Shown: positions 62,913-64,000 of the stretch, piece after piece
How the letters are laid out: the number at the start of each line of letters is the position of its first letter
Numbering within the stretch: position 1 is the first letter of the stretch
Made by a program: the position numbers and the translations under genes
Notes under the pieces: generated by a model
What the model was told of the DNA's origin: nothing
Seen by the model: the letters and a program-made list of their open reading frames with translations, nothing else
Databases searched by the model: none
NCBI RefSeq assembly: GCF_030373245.1
Contig: NZ_JAUCZF010000009.1
Coordinates: 1-64,000 of the forward strand
Length of the DNA stretch: 64,000 nt
Direction: 5' to 3'
Source of the DNA: Hydrogenophaga sp.
GTDB lineage: Bacteria; Pseudomonadota; Gammaproteobacteria; Burkholderiales; Burkholderiaceae_C

Positions 62913-63591
62913 TGAGTCTTCCATCGTGCTCAACATACGGCTGATAGGGACCAGTGCCACTGTGCGAAGCCAACGATGCAGACACGAATGTGCCATCTTT
63001 TGAATCGAAGACGTGAACCTCTCCATCATCGATAACATGGTGCCAATCGTGCAGCGACAGCAGGCCTGCCTCAACAGAGCGTCTCACAAATGGATAGTCC
63101 ATCAGCCGTTCAAGTTGCAAAACCACAGCACGCTGCTCTGTACGCCTCAATACTTCTGCCCCGGGTTGCATTGGCAGCAACGCCTCGTCCACCAGTTTGA
63201 GCCAAGACCTTAGCGCCACAGCCTCCTCCGGGGCTCCGTCATAGGCGGTCATGATGGCGTCACAATGGCTGTGACCACAAATAATGATGCGCTCTACCTT
63301 GAGGCTCAGCGCGCCGAACTCGATCGCCGCTATGGTGCCATGCAGGCCATGGGACCCGTCGTAGGGAGGAACAAACGCGCCCACATTGCGGACCAAGAAC
63401 AGCTCACCAGGTGCAGAACCGATTAACAAGTAGGGCACTAGACGTGAATCGGAGCAGCCGATGAACAGTGTTTTAGGGTGCTGCCGATGAGCGACTGAAT
63501 CCTCGAAGCGCTGCTGGTGAAGAGGGAAATAGTCCGAATGGAAATCGCGCAATCGAAGCAAGAGCTCGTCTTTTTTCGGAAGTGTGTCCAT
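62902..63591 (-). CDS. Beta-carbonic anhydrase
   Basis: A 229-residue enzyme with the beta-CA zinc ligands: C46, D48 and R50 in GCSDSR, and H107 and C110 in CGHSHC. Length and motifs are typical. It interconverts CO2 and bicarbonate in the cytoplasm. It is 20 kb from the dabBA pump, so any link is only functional. It overlaps the nitroreductase gene by 11 bases. Confidence 0.95.
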   Translation of the reverse strand: MDTLPKKDELLLRLRDFHSDYFPLHQQRFEDSVAHRQHPKTLFIGCSDSRLVPYLLIGSAPGELFLVRNVGAFVPPYDGSHGLHGTIAAIEFGALSLKVERIIICGHSHCDAIMTAYDGAPEEAVALRSWLKLVDEALLPMQPGAEVLRRTEQRAVVLQLERLMDYPFVRRSVEAGLLSLHDWHHVIDDGEVHVFDSKDGTFVSASLASHSGTGPYQPYVEHDGRLNVE

Positions 63592-63673
63592 GTCTAGTCT
63601 TTCGATTCAAATAGGTGCAGCATGAAATGATTGCGCCAAACACAGAGCGCCAAAGATCTGGCTCCATCTTTCC

Positions 63674-63729
63674 GCCGGTGCTACCCGCTTTGGGGGGGGT
63701 GACGCGCTGAAGGTGCGGTGCGGGGGTGG
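63674..63729. repeat. Weak REP-like repeat
   Basis: GCCGGTGCTACCC...GGGGTGACGCGCTGAAGGTGCGG, a diverged relative of the repeats at 6951 and 25572, just after the isomerase gene. Confidence 0.4.
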
Positions 63730-63731
63730 GC

Positions 63732-64000
63732 CTACTGCACCAGCGGCGTGTCGGCTCCCTCCAGCTCCACACCCTCCACCAGCGCCTGCCCCACAAGCAG
63801 CTGCATGTACTGCCGCATCGCGGTACTTCTGGACTGCAGCGTCAGGCGAGCCGCGATCTGCTCGCGCACCTGCTCATAAGGCGGCAAAGTGCCCTTTTTC
63901 CGGCCCAGCACCTCGATGATGTGCAGGCCGAAGCGGGTGTGCACCAGGCGCGGGTGAACCCCCATGCCCCAGCGCGAATCGCTCTGGAAAAACAGCTCGT
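63732..64000 (-). CDS. Parvulin-type peptidyl-prolyl isomerase, partial
   Basis: Only the C-terminal 89 residues are in the window; the gene continues past 64000. The end of the parvulin domain is clear (VHTRFGLHIIEVLGRKKG), followed by a helical tail (VREQIAARLTLQSRSTAMRQYMQLLVGQA). PpiC-type proteins catalyse proline isomerisation and act as folding helpers. In Comamonadaceae relatives with this tail often lie beside nitrate reductase genes; that cannot be tested here. Confidence 0.85.
   Translation of the reverse strand, partial: ELFFQSDSRWGMGVHPRLVHTRFGLHIIEVLGRKKGTLPPYEQVREQIAARLTLQSRSTAMRQYMQLLVGQALVEGVELEGADTPLVQ

Overview
The window looks like chromosomal DNA of a Burkholderiales betaproteobacterium, most likely Comamonadaceae (Hydrogenophaga-like). 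This rests on high GC, the housekeeping order mreBCD-mrdA divergent from gatCAB, phasin and CoA-acylating methylmalonate-semialdehyde dehydrogenase genes, dabBA inorganic-carbon uptake genes, and many GC-rich extragenic repeats. No species can be fixed without a search.

Region 1 (1-5.2 kb) is a complete small integron. An apparently intact intI on the minus strand carries a LexA-type box over its start. It is followed by seven cassettes in the opposite direction: A (YdeI/OmdA-like), B (lone SLBB domain), C and an exact tandem copy of C, a second copy of A, D (secreted or membrane-anchored HExxH metallopeptidase) and E (DUF3592). Each has an attC-like site. A and C occur twice with almost no divergence, so the array moved recently.

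Region 2 (5.3-44.4 kb) is ordinary core and metabolic DNA: an envelope lipid-glycosylation trio (UbiA-HAD fusion, SMR-like flippase, ArnT-like transferase), BASS transporter, fadD, ExoD-like, two paralogous sets of TerB-like, HPF-like and LysR/NhaR genes, phasin with two PhaR-type boxes, mmsA with a divergent LysR, a GMC oxidoreductase, a TSUP exporter, the elongasome operon mreB-mreC-mreD-mrdA, gatCAB, pyrE divergent from xth, and dabBA with a divergent LysR whose promoter holds a perfect 17-bp palindrome.

Region 3 (44.5-61.8 kb) is an accessory island. It starts 58 bp after a TerB-like gene with a probable Tn7-like transposon end. An IS66 remnant and a five-gene minus-strand operon follow, transcribed tnsA-tnsB-tnsC-tniQ-tnsD. 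The two TniQ-family proteins differ: one is short, the other has a long C-terminus of four DNA-reader-like repeats. Beyond tnsA lie a BcepMu gp16-like DNA-binding gene, a two-gene unknown operon, an orphan integron cassette whose attC shares a 19-bp central block with an attC of the array 52 kb away, and a 1383-residue protein joining a HigA-type HTH to a possible nuclease-like region and a long helical body. The last is preceded by an operator-like palindrome and is the best candidate for an undescribed defence system.

Region 4 (61.8-64 kb) returns to chromosomal genes: a small conserved protein, a nitroreductase, a beta-carbonic anhydrase and the 3' end of a parvulin-type isomerase that runs off the window.
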